A DNA stretch of 64,000 bases from CAZSSM01 sp964609385 (GTDB lineage Bacteria > Planctomycetota > Planctomycetia > Isosphaerales > Isosphaeraceae), in assembly GCA_964609385.1 (NCBI GenBank), contig CAZSSM010000018.1, positions 1-64,000 on the forward strand, given 5' to 3'. The first letter of the stretch is position 1, and each line of letters starts with the position of its first letter. A program made the translations under genes and the position numbers. Below are positions 38,380 to 47,078 of this stretch, piece after piece. The notes below the pieces were generated by a model. It did not search any database and was not told the origin of the DNA. It saw nothing but the letters and a program-made list of their open reading frames with translations.

Positions 38380-38942
38380 AAAGTCACGTCCCTAACACTC
38401 CCAGAGCCAGCGTTTAAGTTTTGACGCCTAACAAGGTCGATGTTTCCGCTTTGCCGTGCGATTCATCGGAGCGTGACGTCAAGAGTTTCCGCCGAAGATA
38501 CCCTCATTGGGCGATAACTCGCGGAAGCGTTGGAATAAACGGATTTTACGGACCGAGCCATCGCGGTCAATCAGGAGCCTCTGTTGACGATCCTTCGCTT
38601 CGGTACGGGAGTTCGAGAGGACACGCCTCCGGCTTAAAGTCGTTCGTTCTGTTATCCCCTCTGAATCGGCTTGAGATCGGGCGACGTCGGACGAATAACG
38701 GGGGTCCGAAGCGGTAGGCAGACAACGGCCCGCGCTGCTTTACCCAGGCTGGGCCACGCGATACGATCGAGGCAAATCCGCCGCCTCGTGACGATTCGAC
38801 ATGCGTGATCACACACGATCAATCCGTTGCGATGCATCGGGATCCGGATGAATGCTCAAGATGCGAAATCTTGGCGACGGATTGATCGTCGAAGTTACTT
38901 GAGAACACCGAATACCTTCCCACGATTGGAGACCCCAGCACG
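38380..38942. other. 563-base gene-free region between tRNA-Ser and a membrane-protein gene
   Basis: No gene was recognised. The longest frames (81-98 codons on either strand) have no ribosome site and no family resemblance. The right end holds a long inverted repeat, reported separately. I could not match the middle to tmRNA, RNase P, SRP or 6S RNA. A small RNA is possible. Confidence 0.4.
38815..38889 (+). promoter_or_regulatory. Long stem-loop in the leader of the 38943 gene
   Basis: ACGATCAATCCGT (38815-38827) and ACGGATTGATCGT (38877-38889) are perfect 13-base inverted repeats; allowing one G-U pair the stem grows to 16 bp (38815-38830 with 38874-38889). Inside, GCATC (38834-38838) can pair with GATGC (38860-38864). 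The structure ends 53 bases before the ATG at 38943, so it is either a structured 5' leader or a spaced pair of binding sites. Confidence 0.5.
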
Positions 38943-39917
38943 ATGGCCACCGACAGCAACCAGGGTAAACCCGGCTCGGGAATGCCCCAGCCGCCGACGC
39001 CCTATGAGAAGGGCACGGGCCAAGGGATCCGCGTCTTTTCCTATCCGAAGATTATTTTCCTCTACCCATCGTGTATCGCCTCGCTGCTCTGTGGCTTTCT
39101 GATGCTAATCTTCACCGAGGATCCCAACTCCATTCAGCCGTCGAACTTGAACGCATCCAAACAGACGACCACACCTTCGACCGAGCAGCCCGAGCCTAAC
39201 ACGTCCGAGGCCGCCGTTGAGGCCGACGCAACGACTGAAGACGGCACCGAGGCAGGTGAGCCGGCTGACGAAGACGCCGAGGCGATGGAAGCAAACGAGT
39301 CGACGGAAGCCGAGGCGGAGCCCGAAGCGGTCCCTGCGAGCGAGGAAGCTTCTTCCGAGAAGAAGATCCGTCCCCAGACGGTTCTAAGCATCTTCTTTCT
39401 GGGTGTTCTCGGGTTCAATCTGCTGGTCATGGCGCTCGACTTCCCGCGCTTCACCGCGATTGCCGGAGCGCTCTTGTTGGTCGCCGTCGTGCTCTTCATG
39501 ATCGTCTTGAGCCAGGCCGGTTTCAAAATCAGCGTCCCGTTCCTGGCAATCATCCAGGACTTCAATATCCAGGCCAACGCGTCGTTCTACTTCGCCTTCT
39601 TCTTCATCCAATTGACGGTCTATCTGACCATCTATTTCACGCGGTTCCTCGACTACTACGAGATCACACCGAACGAGATTCTGCACCACCATGGGCCGCT
39701 CAGCGACCTGGAACGCTACCCGACCTTGCACCTAAAGTTCGAGAAAGAGATCCCGGACATCTTCGAGTTTGCCCTGGCTGGTGCGGGCCGCCTGATCCTC
39801 TACTTGCCAAACGAGACGCCGATCATCCTGGAGAACGTCCTCTTCATCAATAAGGTCGAGGATCACCTCAAGAACCTCATGGGCCAGCTCAGCGTTCGGA
39901 TCGACACCCGAGGCTGA
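38943..39917 (+). CDS. Hypothetical multi-pass membrane protein with acidic loop
   Basis: The 324-residue protein has one helix near 37-57 (IIFLYPSCIASLLCGFLMLI) and a 90-residue loop made almost only of Glu, Ala, Asp, Thr and Pro (about 65-140). Three more helices follow at about 147-165, 170-190 and 215-235. The C-terminal 80 residues are soluble (EIPDIFEFALAGAGRLILYL then ILENVLFINKVEDHL) and resemble a small PH-like or DUF domain. I recognise no named family. GGAGA lies 10 bases before the ATG. The acidic loop is probably disordered. Confidence 0.75.
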   Translation: MATDSNQGKPGSGMPQPPTPYEKGTGQGIRVFSYPKIIFLYPSCIASLLCGFLMLIFTEDPNSIQPSNLNASKQTTTPSTEQPEPNTSEAAVEADATTEDGTEAGEPADEDAEAMEANESTEAEAEPEAVPASEEASSEKKIRPQTVLSIFFLGVLGFNLLVMALDFPRFTAIAGALLLVAVVLFMIVLSQAGFKISVPFLAIIQDFNIQANASFYFAFFFIQLTVYLTIYFTRFLDYYEITPNEILHHHGPLSDLERYPTLHLKFEKEIPDIFEFALAGAGRLILYLPNETPIILENVLFINKVEDHLKNLMGQLSVRIDTRG

Positions 39918-40008
39918 GTCGCCTCGTGGCGAGGATGGTCCGCTTTGGGGATCATCCCGCCGGTCTGGATCACGAACGAGGTCGAGGTCGCCCGAACGCC
40001 CCTCGCGA

Positions 40009-40821
40009 TCAGGCCGCCTCGTCCGCGCCGCCCTCTCGTCGGGTCTCAGGCGAAGTCGACTCGACTCCGTCGACGACTCCCCGGAGTTCGTCTCGGATCG
40101 GCCCATTCAACTCGGCCTCGATTTCCGCCAGTCGCCGCGCGACCTCAGCGCCGTCGAGCACGCGATGGTCGTAGATCAGCTTGACCGTCACTTGTCCATC
40201 CTCGCCGATCGGTCCATAGGTGAGGGTGACCGTTAACGGGCTGATCGGGTGCAACGACTCTGCCCCCAAAGCCCCATAGCTGGAGACCCCGAAGGTCCCC
40301 AAACGTCGGGCTCGGATCGCGCCGTTGATCCGCAAGCTGGACCACCAGAGGAACCGTCGGATCAGTTGCGGGAGCTTGCTGGTCCGAATCGCACGGCGAT
40401 ACAGGCCGATCTCCTCAAGCGGCGTGTTCTTGTACCAATCAAGCGCCTCCTGGAGTTCCATGAGGCTTTGCGATTCGGGGGCGCGGAAGAGCCCGACGAA
40501 GATCGCAGGCTCTCCTTCATGCGAACGCTCCAAGGCCATCGACCCGATCGAAACGGGATGTTCGTAGAGCCGAGTCCTCGGGACGGTGAGCCAGCATCGA
40601 CGGAGCGCCGAACGCCTGGATGCGACTCGAGCAAAAGCCTTCATGAAGATCACTGACCAACTCGGCCGCAGCCGTCGCATCGAACGCGTCTTGGCGATCG
40701 GACCGAGATCCATGACCCGACTGACCGGGACGCTCGGGACCGTCCGAGCGAAGTGGAGCAGGTCGGCGATGAACGCGCGCATCGGTGGAACATTCAGATA
40801 GCGTCCACGAATCGAGCCCAA
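40009..40821 (-). CDS. Stand-alone 2-oxoacid dehydrogenase E2-type acyltransferase domain protein
   Basis: The C-terminal part carries KLIYDHRVLDGAEVARRLAE, the DHRxxDG catalytic motif of E2 (lipoamide acyltransferase) and chloramphenicol acetyltransferase folds. GTFGVSSYGALGAESLHPIS is also E2-like. No lipoyl or E3-binding domain precedes it, so it is not part of a classical pyruvate or 2-oxoglutarate dehydrogenase core. The TTG at 40821 is chosen because GGGAGGGA lies 6 bases before it, giving 270 residues; the frame is open to a TTG at 40941 with no ribosome site. It probably acts on a CoA-linked substrate, which cannot be named. Confidence 0.75.
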   Translation of the reverse strand: MGSIRGRYLNVPPMRAFIADLLHFARTVPSVPVSRVMDLGPIAKTRSMRRLRPSWSVIFMKAFARVASRRSALRRCWLTVPRTRLYEHPVSIGSMALERSHEGEPAIFVGLFRAPESQSLMELQEALDWYKNTPLEEIGLYRRAIRTSKLPQLIRRFLWWSSLRINGAIRARRLGTFGVSSYGALGAESLHPISPLTVTLTYGPIGEDGQVTVKLIYDHRVLDGAEVARRLAEIEAELNGPIRDELRGVVDGVESTSPETRREGGADEAA

Positions 40822-41056
40822 GGGGTCTTCCCTCCCAAGCCTCACTGTTTTGGAGGACGTCGCGACGACGACCGGATTCCGGTCAAATGGACGAGATCTG
40901 CGTGATGCGGACGACGGGTTCGGAAGTTCGTCCCGTTTCAAAGGCCAGGTCGATGGTGGTTACCTCGAGGGCACGGGATAATCGTCAACGACCACGAAGG
41001 AGCTACTGGGAAGATTATCCTTCATCGTCCACATCTACTGGAGAATCGTAATCGCG

Positions 41057-41866
41057 ATGAGATCCGCGTCGCCCGTCTCGGTCCACCTGTTGCCTGAGCT
41101 GATCCCGTTGGACGCGTTGGCCGGTTCCCTGGCGGTCGTCATCGATGTGCTCCGCGCCTCGACCTCGATCACGCACGCCCTGGCCTCGGGCGCCCTCGAA
41201 GTCCGCCCTTGTTTGGAGGTCGAGGAGGCGCGTCGGTTGGCGGCGTCCCTTCCATCGGGGACGGCCTTGCTAGCCGGCGAGCGGACCGGCCTGGTGATCG
41301 AGGGGTTCGACCTGGGCAATTCGCCTGAGGCCTTCAGCCCGGAAGTTTGTCGGGACCGGACGATTGTGATGACCACAACCAACGGGACCCGCGCGATCCA
41401 GGCTTGCTTGGATGCCGAGGAAGTGATCGTGGCTGCCTTCGCGAATCTGAGTCGGGTGGCCGACTACATCGAGACGGTGGGTCGAGGGCGCTCTGTCCAT
41501 CTCGTCTGTTCGGGGACCGATCGTTTGGTCAGCTGGGAAGATACTTTGCTGGCGGGTGCGTTGGCCCATCGACTTGGGGTTCGCCCTCAGTCAATGTCGG
41601 ATCCGGTCGGCGGAGTTGGCTTCGTGGCGGGCAACGATTCGACGCTCTTGGCCCTTGCAGCAAGCGAAGACGTTCCGCTCGACCCGACTGAAGACAGCAC
41701 GACGACCCGTCTCTCGAGGATCGTCCGCGGCCGTGGGGGTCAGCGAGTCACGGAGATCGGACTTTCCAACGACATCGAGGTGGCATCTCGGATCGACTCG
41801 CGACCGATCGTCCCAAGACTCGAGCGGGTCCCATTGCGTCTGGTGGCCGCCTCCGAGACCATATGA
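41057..41866 (+). CDS. comB: 2-phosphosulfolactate phosphatase family protein
   Basis: ComB removes phosphate from 2-phosphosulfolactate in coenzyme M or sulfolactate pathways. The 269-residue protein has the family motifs VVIDVLRASTSITHALASGA, LAGERTGLVIEGFDLGNSP, MTTTNGTRAIQACLDAEEVI, HLVCSGTDRLVSWEDTLLAG, and a C-terminal DPTEDSTTTRLSRIVRG. None of comA, comC, comD or comE is in the window, so a sulfonate role is uncertain. It ends 94 bases before glyS on the same strand. Confidence 0.9.
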   Translation: MRSASPVSVHLLPELIPLDALAGSLAVVIDVLRASTSITHALASGALEVRPCLEVEEARRLAASLPSGTALLAGERTGLVIEGFDLGNSPEAFSPEVCRDRTIVMTTTNGTRAIQACLDAEEVIVAAFANLSRVADYIETVGRGRSVHLVCSGTDRLVSWEDTLLAGALAHRLGVRPQSMSDPVGGVGFVAGNDSTLLALAASEDVPLDPTEDSTTTRLSRIVRGRGGQRVTEIGLSNDIEVASRIDSRPIVPRLERVPLRLVAASETI

Positions 41867-41960
41867 GCGACGAGATTGACCGCGTCCCCAAGCGCCGGGG
41901 CTTTTCGAACCAACGCGGCGCGGGCGATCGAGGCGAACCGAGTTCGAGGAGTCCTTGGCG

Positions 41961-43526
41961 ATGGATATGGAGAAGCTGGTCTCGCTCTGCAAGCGTCGAG
42001 GGTTCATCTTTCCCTCCAGCGAGATTTACGGGGGGATCAACGGCTTCTGGGACTACGGCCCCCTCGGTGTCGAGCTGAAGCGCAACGTCAAAGAAACCTG
42101 GTGGCGCGATTGCGTGCAGAGCCGAGACGATATGGTCGGGCTCGACTGCGCGATCGTCATGAACCCGCGGGTCTGGGAGGCATCCGGACACGTCGGGGGA
42201 TTCAACGACCCGATGGTCGACTGCCGTGAGACCAAGGGCCGCTACCGCGCCGATCAGCTCTACGTTTTCGGTGTCACTGCGGAGCCGCGCGAGCCGGTCG
42301 ACTCGGCGGCCTTCGATCCCTTAGCGACCGACGTCCGGCTCGATGCTCCAGCCGACTTCTGGGTCTCGGGTCTGGGCGCTTCGATCGACGATGCTTGGGA
42401 GTTCGTTCGTCCCAAAGCAGCCAAACTGCTCAAGGTCAAGCCTAAAAACCTCCAGCCGCCGCCGCTCGACGCGGTCGCCCTCTACACCAGCCTGCACCCT
42501 GAGGAGCGGGCCAAGGTGGTTGCTCCGGAGTCCGAGACGCCCGGGACGTTGACGGAACCCCGCCAGTTCAACCTGATGTTCGCCACCCACGCCGGCGCTG
42601 TCGCCAACGACGCCAGTAAGGTTTACCTCCGGCCCGAGACGGCCCAGGGGATCTTCGTCAACTTCAAGAACGTTTGCGACACCGCGCGGGTCAAACTCCC
42701 TTTTGGGATCGCTCAAATCGGCAAGAGCTTTCGCAACGAGATCACCCCGCGCAACTTCACCTTTCGTTCGCGTGAGTTCGAGCAGATGGAGATCGAGTTC
42801 TTCTGCAAGCCAAGCGACGCCGATCAATGGTATCAGTATTGGCGTGACGAGCGGTTCGGTTGGTATGTTCGTCACGGCTTGCAGAGCGAGAGGCTCCGGC
42901 TTCGCGACCACGACCCGGACGAACTGGCCTTTTATTCGACCAATACCGCCGACGTCGAGTACGAGTTCCCGTTCGGAATCAGCGAGCTGGAGGGGATCGC
43001 GCATCGAGGCGACTACGACCTCCGCCAGCATCAGGAGCATAGCAAGAAAGACCTGACCTACTTCGACGACGAGACCAAGGAACGGTTCCTGCCCCATGTC
43101 ATCGAGCCCTCGGCGGGCGCAGACCGGGCGACCTTGGCGTTCCTCTGTGAAGCGTATGTGGAAGACGAGGTCGAGGGCGAGTCGCGGAGCCTCTTGCGGT
43201 TCCACCCCCGTCTGGCCCCGATCAAAGCGGCCGTCTTTCCGTTGGTCAAAAAAGAGGGGATGCCCGAGAAGGCCCACGCGATCCATGATAGGCTCCGCCA
43301 ACGGTACAACACCGTCTACGACGAGAAGGGGGCCGTTGGACGCCGATATCGACGGCAGGACGAGGCCGGCACGCCCTTCTGCATCACTGTCGACGGCCAA
43401 ACCCTGGAGGATGATACCGTCACACTCCGCGATCGCGACTCGCTCAAGCAATGGCGTGTCCCCGTCGCGGGAATCGAGCAGGCGATCGACGATCTGATCA
43501 CCGGACGCTCCGCGCCCCCCGAATGA
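41961..43526 (+). CDS. glyS: Glycyl-tRNA synthetase, alpha2 type
   Basis: The enzyme charges tRNA-Gly. The ATG at 41961 (GAGGAG at 41946-41951) gives 521 residues. Class II signatures are present: MEKLVSLCKRRGFIFPSSEI then YGGINGFWDYGPLGVELKRN at the N-terminus, KVYLRPETAQGIFVNFKNV, and motif 2 in SFRNEITPRNFTFRSREFEQ. Motif 3 and an anticodon-binding domain form the C-terminal 100 residues (LAPIKAAVFPLVKKEGMPEK onward). It is the homodimeric alpha2 type, so no separate glyQ is needed. It has a modest insertion of about 60 residues after the first motif (95-155). Confidence 0.96.
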   Translation: MDMEKLVSLCKRRGFIFPSSEIYGGINGFWDYGPLGVELKRNVKETWWRDCVQSRDDMVGLDCAIVMNPRVWEASGHVGGFNDPMVDCRETKGRYRADQLYVFGVTAEPREPVDSAAFDPLATDVRLDAPADFWVSGLGASIDDAWEFVRPKAAKLLKVKPKNLQPPPLDAVALYTSLHPEERAKVVAPESETPGTLTEPRQFNLMFATHAGAVANDASKVYLRPETAQGIFVNFKNVCDTARVKLPFGIAQIGKSFRNEITPRNFTFRSREFEQMEIEFFCKPSDADQWYQYWRDERFGWYVRHGLQSERLRLRDHDPDELAFYSTNTADVEYEFPFGISELEGIAHRGDYDLRQHQEHSKKDLTYFDDETKERFLPHVIEPSAGADRATLAFLCEAYVEDEVEGESRSLLRFHPRLAPIKAAVFPLVKKEGMPEKAHAIHDRLRQRYNTVYDEKGAVGRRYRRQDEAGTPFCITVDGQTLEDDTVTLRDRDSLKQWRVPVAGIEQAIDDLITGRSAPPE

Positions 43527-43589
43527 CCGCCTGGGCACGCCGATCCCGCCCCATCACCTCACACCGATCCCCATCCGGAGAGCCCGTCG

Positions 43590-44198
43590 ATGACCTCGCC
43601 CGACGAGATCGATCCGACGCAGGTCCGTCAGACCGAGCACCCGATCGACCCGCTCTTCGTCCGGCGTTGGTCGCCACGTGCGATGTCAGGGCGTCCGCTA
43701 GATCTCGAGACCCTCTTTCGCCTCTTCGAGGCGGCACGGTGGGCCCCCTCATCGCGTAACGGCCAGCCTTGGCGATTCCTTTATGCCCTCCGCGACTCCG
43801 AAGCCTGGGCAACCTACCTTGACCTACTTGTTGCGGGAAATCGGACGTGGTGCGAGCGGGCCGGAGCGTTGATCGTCGTCCTCTCGAGGACCAAGTTCGA
43901 GGACGGCAAGCCGAGCCCGACGCACCATCTCGACACCGGAGCGGCTTGGGAAAACCTCGCGCGCTATGGCACACAACTCGGGCTGGTCGTTCACGGCATG
44001 GCCGGATTCAATGCCAGCCGAGCCCGAGTCGATCTGGCCGTGCCCGACGTCTTCGAGCTGGCATTGATGATCGCCGTCGGCCATCCCGGTCCGATTGAAG
44101 AATTGCCCGAACCGCTTCGGGAACGTGAACGCCCCTCCGATCGCAAATCCATCGCCGTTCTTGCTTATCCAGGACGGGCACCAAGCTCATTGAGTTAA
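43590..44198 (+). CDS. Nitroreductase-family FMN oxidoreductase
   Basis: The 202-residue protein carries FVRRWSPRAMSGRPLD and ARWAPSSRNGQPWRFLYALR, the FMN-binding Arg/Ser set of the nitroreductase family. THHLDTGAAWENLARYGTQL follows, with a typical FMN-phosphate end (IAVGHPGP). It probably reduces nitro compounds or quinones with NAD(P)H. It follows glyS by 63 bases and may share its transcript. Confidence 0.88.
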   Translation: MTSPDEIDPTQVRQTEHPIDPLFVRRWSPRAMSGRPLDLETLFRLFEAARWAPSSRNGQPWRFLYALRDSEAWATYLDLLVAGNRTWCERAGALIVVLSRTKFEDGKPSPTHHLDTGAAWENLARYGTQLGLVVHGMAGFNASRARVDLAVPDVFELALMIAVGHPGPIEELPEPLRERERPSDRKSIAVLAYPGRAPSSLS

Positions 44199-44219
44199 CG
44201 TCTCCCTCGATGGCATAAT
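44190..44219 (+). promoter_or_regulatory. Candidate promoter for the downstream kinase
   Basis: TTGAGT (44190-44195) and CATAAT (44214-44219) are 18 bases apart. The -10 box matches five of six consensus bases. It overlaps the stop of the nitroreductase gene and leaves a leader of about 135 bases before the kinase ATG. Confidence 0.35.
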
Positions 44220-44358
44220 TAAGTCCGATTCTCCGACTCGATGCGGATGGCAATCAGAACGGATCCCTCCGTCGATTTCTCGGGTGCGAGACCAAAAGGG
44301 TCCCACTCGGGTCCGCATGATGCCCCGATCCGCGCACCCTCAACTCGCGGAGTGGACG

Positions 44359-47004
44359 ATGAGTGATCGACACCGACCAGAGCTTTCCTTGGCGTCTCAT
44401 CCGACAGGCGCTCGGGACGCGACTTCACGCCAAGACGAATTGGAGACGCCCCCCGAAACCGCAAGCTGGGATTTAACGGAACTTGTTCCGGAAATCCCGT
44501 CGGTTGCGACGGAGGCCCGAAGCGAACTGTCACTTGAGATCTTGGAGGATCTCCCCTCATCAGTCCCATTAGACTTACTCGAAAGTCAAGCATTCCTTAG
44601 TGCCGATGATGAGAGCGGCGGCGACCGTCCGGAATCCCATCAGAAACCCCGTTCGCCCCGCTTCGAAATCCTGGGACGATTCGACGCGGGCAACCTTGGA
44701 GTCATCGCGCGGGCGCTCGACCACGAGTTCGGTCGCGAGGTCGCTCTGAAAGGGATCCGCTCCGATCACGCCGACAACCCAGTCACACGGCATCGCTTCT
44801 ATTTGGAGGCCCTGATCACGGGCAACCTCGAGCATCCCGGAATCGTTCCCACCTACGGCTATGGTCGGTGGGCGAACGGCCGTCCCTACTACGCGATGCA
44901 GTTACTTCGTGGCAAGAACCTCCGTGATCAACTCAACGATTTGTACAAGAATCGCCGAAGCCTCGACCCCACAGACATCAAGGCGATCATCCGACGCGTG
45001 ATCCAGGTCTGCGAGACGGTGGCTTATGCACACTCACGCGGCGTCATCCATCGTGATATCAAGCCTTCCAATATCATGACCGATCGCTTCAGCGAGACCT
45101 ACCTCGTCGATTGGGGACTGGCGCAGCTCTTCGATCTCAGCCGATGGCCGGTCCCTCAATCGGGCGATTCAACATCACCCGACTCGTCGGGATCCAAGTC
45201 TGAGTCGAAGACCGAGCATGATGGATCGACGCATTCTGATCCGTCGACGATCCGAGCGATTGAGGCGGTGACCCACGCCGAGATCGGGCGGACTGTGGGG
45301 ACCCGCGGCTTCGTTGCGCCCGAGTTTCGTGCCGGCCAACCAGATCGGATGGGTCCCCAGGGCGACATCTACGCCTTGGGGGCGGTCCTTTACTGCGTTC
45401 TGACCGGACGTTCCCCTGCCCGTACCACGAAGAAATCAAGGACCTCGGACGGCCAACCGCTGGAGACGCTCCCAAAACCCCGAGCGATTAATCCCGAGCT
45501 ACCCCCCGCGCTCGAGGCGATCTGCCTAAAGGCGATGAACCGCGATCCGAGTGTCCGTTACGACACCGCTGAAGCTCTGGCCAGAGATCTGGAAAACTGG
45601 TTGGTCGATGAGCCGGTTACCGCTCGGCCCGATCCGCTCGAGGACAAGATCCGCCGCTGGACCCGCCGCCATAAAGCCCTCGCGACGGCCTTGATCGCGG
45701 TCGTAGTCACCGCCATCACTGTCTCCCTCTCGTTCAATGTCCTGCTTGCTGGCATGAACAAAGACCTCAAAGCAAAAATCGAGCAAATCAACTTAGCCAA
45801 TGACACAAAAATGAACCTCAATGAGGAACTCGACAACAAAGTTCAGAAAAACGATGAATTTGTCTTTGAATTGTTAGAACAGATTCGAATGTCAACGAAA
45901 AATAATGAAGACGTCTACGTGCTTCGCGATCGACTCGTCGAGCACGCCCTCAGGCAGTTAAGCGAAAGCGACAAGTCCCTTCAGCATGTCTTCGAGGTTG
46001 GGGAGTTTTTTCGAGAGGCGGGAAATGCCCATCGCTATCTCGGTCATTTCGATGCGGCGGAAAGCGCTTACCGAAGCGGTTTCCACGCGATCGAAACCTA
46101 CAGAGACACGAGCGTCCGCCACGAAGCCGTCCCGTTGCTGGGAGCCGACTCCAATCTCTCGTGCGAATTGGCGGATCTCTTCCTGTCGGCGGGCCGCGTT
46201 GATGAGGCCGAGGCCGTCCTCCGTCAGACGATCGAACGATTGGACGAATCCCTCGGCGATCAGATCCCCGTCCTTAACCCCGACCGTTGTTGGCTGGCGC
46301 AAATCCGGCTTCGTTGCTTGATCGTCCAGGCGGAACTCGACCTTCAACAAAACAGTCCGAACCGAGTCTTCGATCGAGTCCCCATCGAACTCCAACGGTA
46401 TGCCGATCTCCTCGATCAGGGAGGTGTGTCGGATTCGGTCCCTCTCATTATCGGGCAACACTTGCTCGGACGCGCATATCTGAGTATCGATCGATTGCTT
46501 GAGGCCGAGGAGCATCTCGACGCGTCGTCTTCGCTGATTTTGCGAGAAGCGGGAAATCTCGGCTCGCTTGAGTCGATGGATTTCGAGACGATGACGAAGG
46601 ATCAGGCTTTCCTCCTGGGACTGGCTCAACTGACTTTAGCCGAGTGCCTCGAAGCGCAGGGTAGACGGGACGACGAGGTGACCACCGCATATAATATGTC
46701 GGTTCAGGCGATGCGTCAGTGCGTCCGGGATCGTCCCTCCAGTTCCATTTATTCCGGTCGACTCGCCGAAATCCTTTACCGTCAGGCTCAATACGAAGCC
46801 CAAGCCGGCCACACCGGTCGGGAGACAATCCGCTCGCAATACCGCGAGTCGCTCGAGTTGCTAACCCCGACGTCCGGGTCCGAATCCTCCTGGTCGAACT
46901 CTCCACGATTTCAAGAGTTACGTGAATCAATTGAGCGGTCGTTGGAGGAATTGGACGACGAGGCTAGATTCCAGAAGAGAGTTGAAAGCTTGAAGCAACG
47001 ATGA
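44359..47004 (+). CDS. Large transmembrane serine/threonine kinase with DWG in place of DFG
   Basis: The ATG at 44359 has GGAG 6 bases upstream and gives 881 residues. A 100-residue acidic N-terminus precedes the kinase domain (about 102-425). Lys is K131, HRDIKPSN lies at 231-238, and DWG at 251-253 replaces DFG. The glycine loop is loose (GRFDAGNLGV). About 55 residues rich in Ser, Asp and Thr fill the activation loop between the DWG and GTRGFVAPEF. One membrane helix (about 439-463) is followed by a coiled-coil stretch and TPR-like helices (FREAGNAHRYLGHFDAAESA), probably periplasmic. Catalytic residues are otherwise intact, so it may be active. It is divergent in layout from the 24619 kinase, so the two are not recent duplicates. 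Confidence 0.88.
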   Translation: MSDRHRPELSLASHPTGARDATSRQDELETPPETASWDLTELVPEIPSVATEARSELSLEILEDLPSSVPLDLLESQAFLSADDESGGDRPESHQKPRSPRFEILGRFDAGNLGVIARALDHEFGREVALKGIRSDHADNPVTRHRFYLEALITGNLEHPGIVPTYGYGRWANGRPYYAMQLLRGKNLRDQLNDLYKNRRSLDPTDIKAIIRRVIQVCETVAYAHSRGVIHRDIKPSNIMTDRFSETYLVDWGLAQLFDLSRWPVPQSGDSTSPDSSGSKSESKTEHDGSTHSDPSTIRAIEAVTHAEIGRTVGTRGFVAPEFRAGQPDRMGPQGDIYALGAVLYCVLTGRSPARTTKKSRTSDGQPLETLPKPRAINPELPPALEAICLKAMNRDPSVRYDTAEALARDLENWLVDEPVTARPDPLEDKIRRWTRRHKALATALIAVVVTAITVSLSFNVLLAGMNKDLKAKIEQINLANDTKMNLNEELDNKVQKNDEFVFELLEQIRMSTKNNEDVYVLRDRLVEHALRQLSESDKSLQHVFEVGEFFREAGNAHRYLGHFDAAESAYRSGFHAIETYRDTSVRHEAVPLLGADSNLSCELADLFLSAGRVDEAEAVLRQTIERLDESLGDQIPVLNPDRCWLAQIRLRCLIVQAELDLQQNSPNRVFDRVPIELQRYADLLDQGGVSDSVPLIIGQHLLGRAYLSIDRLLEAEEHLDASSSLILREAGNLGSLESMDFETMTKDQAFLLGLAQLTLAECLEAQGRRDDEVTTAYNMSVQAMRQCVRDRPSSSIYSGRLAEILYRQAQYEAQAGHTGRETIRSQYRESLELLTPTSGSESSWSNSPRFQELRESIERSLEELDDEARFQKRVESLKQR

Positions 47005-47078
47005 CGTTAGATAAGCAACGCAAGAAAGATCGATGAAGGACCAGGATCTGATCCTGGTCCAGACCGTCGCGATCGAAA

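Noticed and set aside
40976..41020. GGATAATC/GATTATCC inverted repeat before comB
   Set aside because: The stem is 8 bp with a 29-base loop and no promoter element next to it, so it is too weak to annotate.
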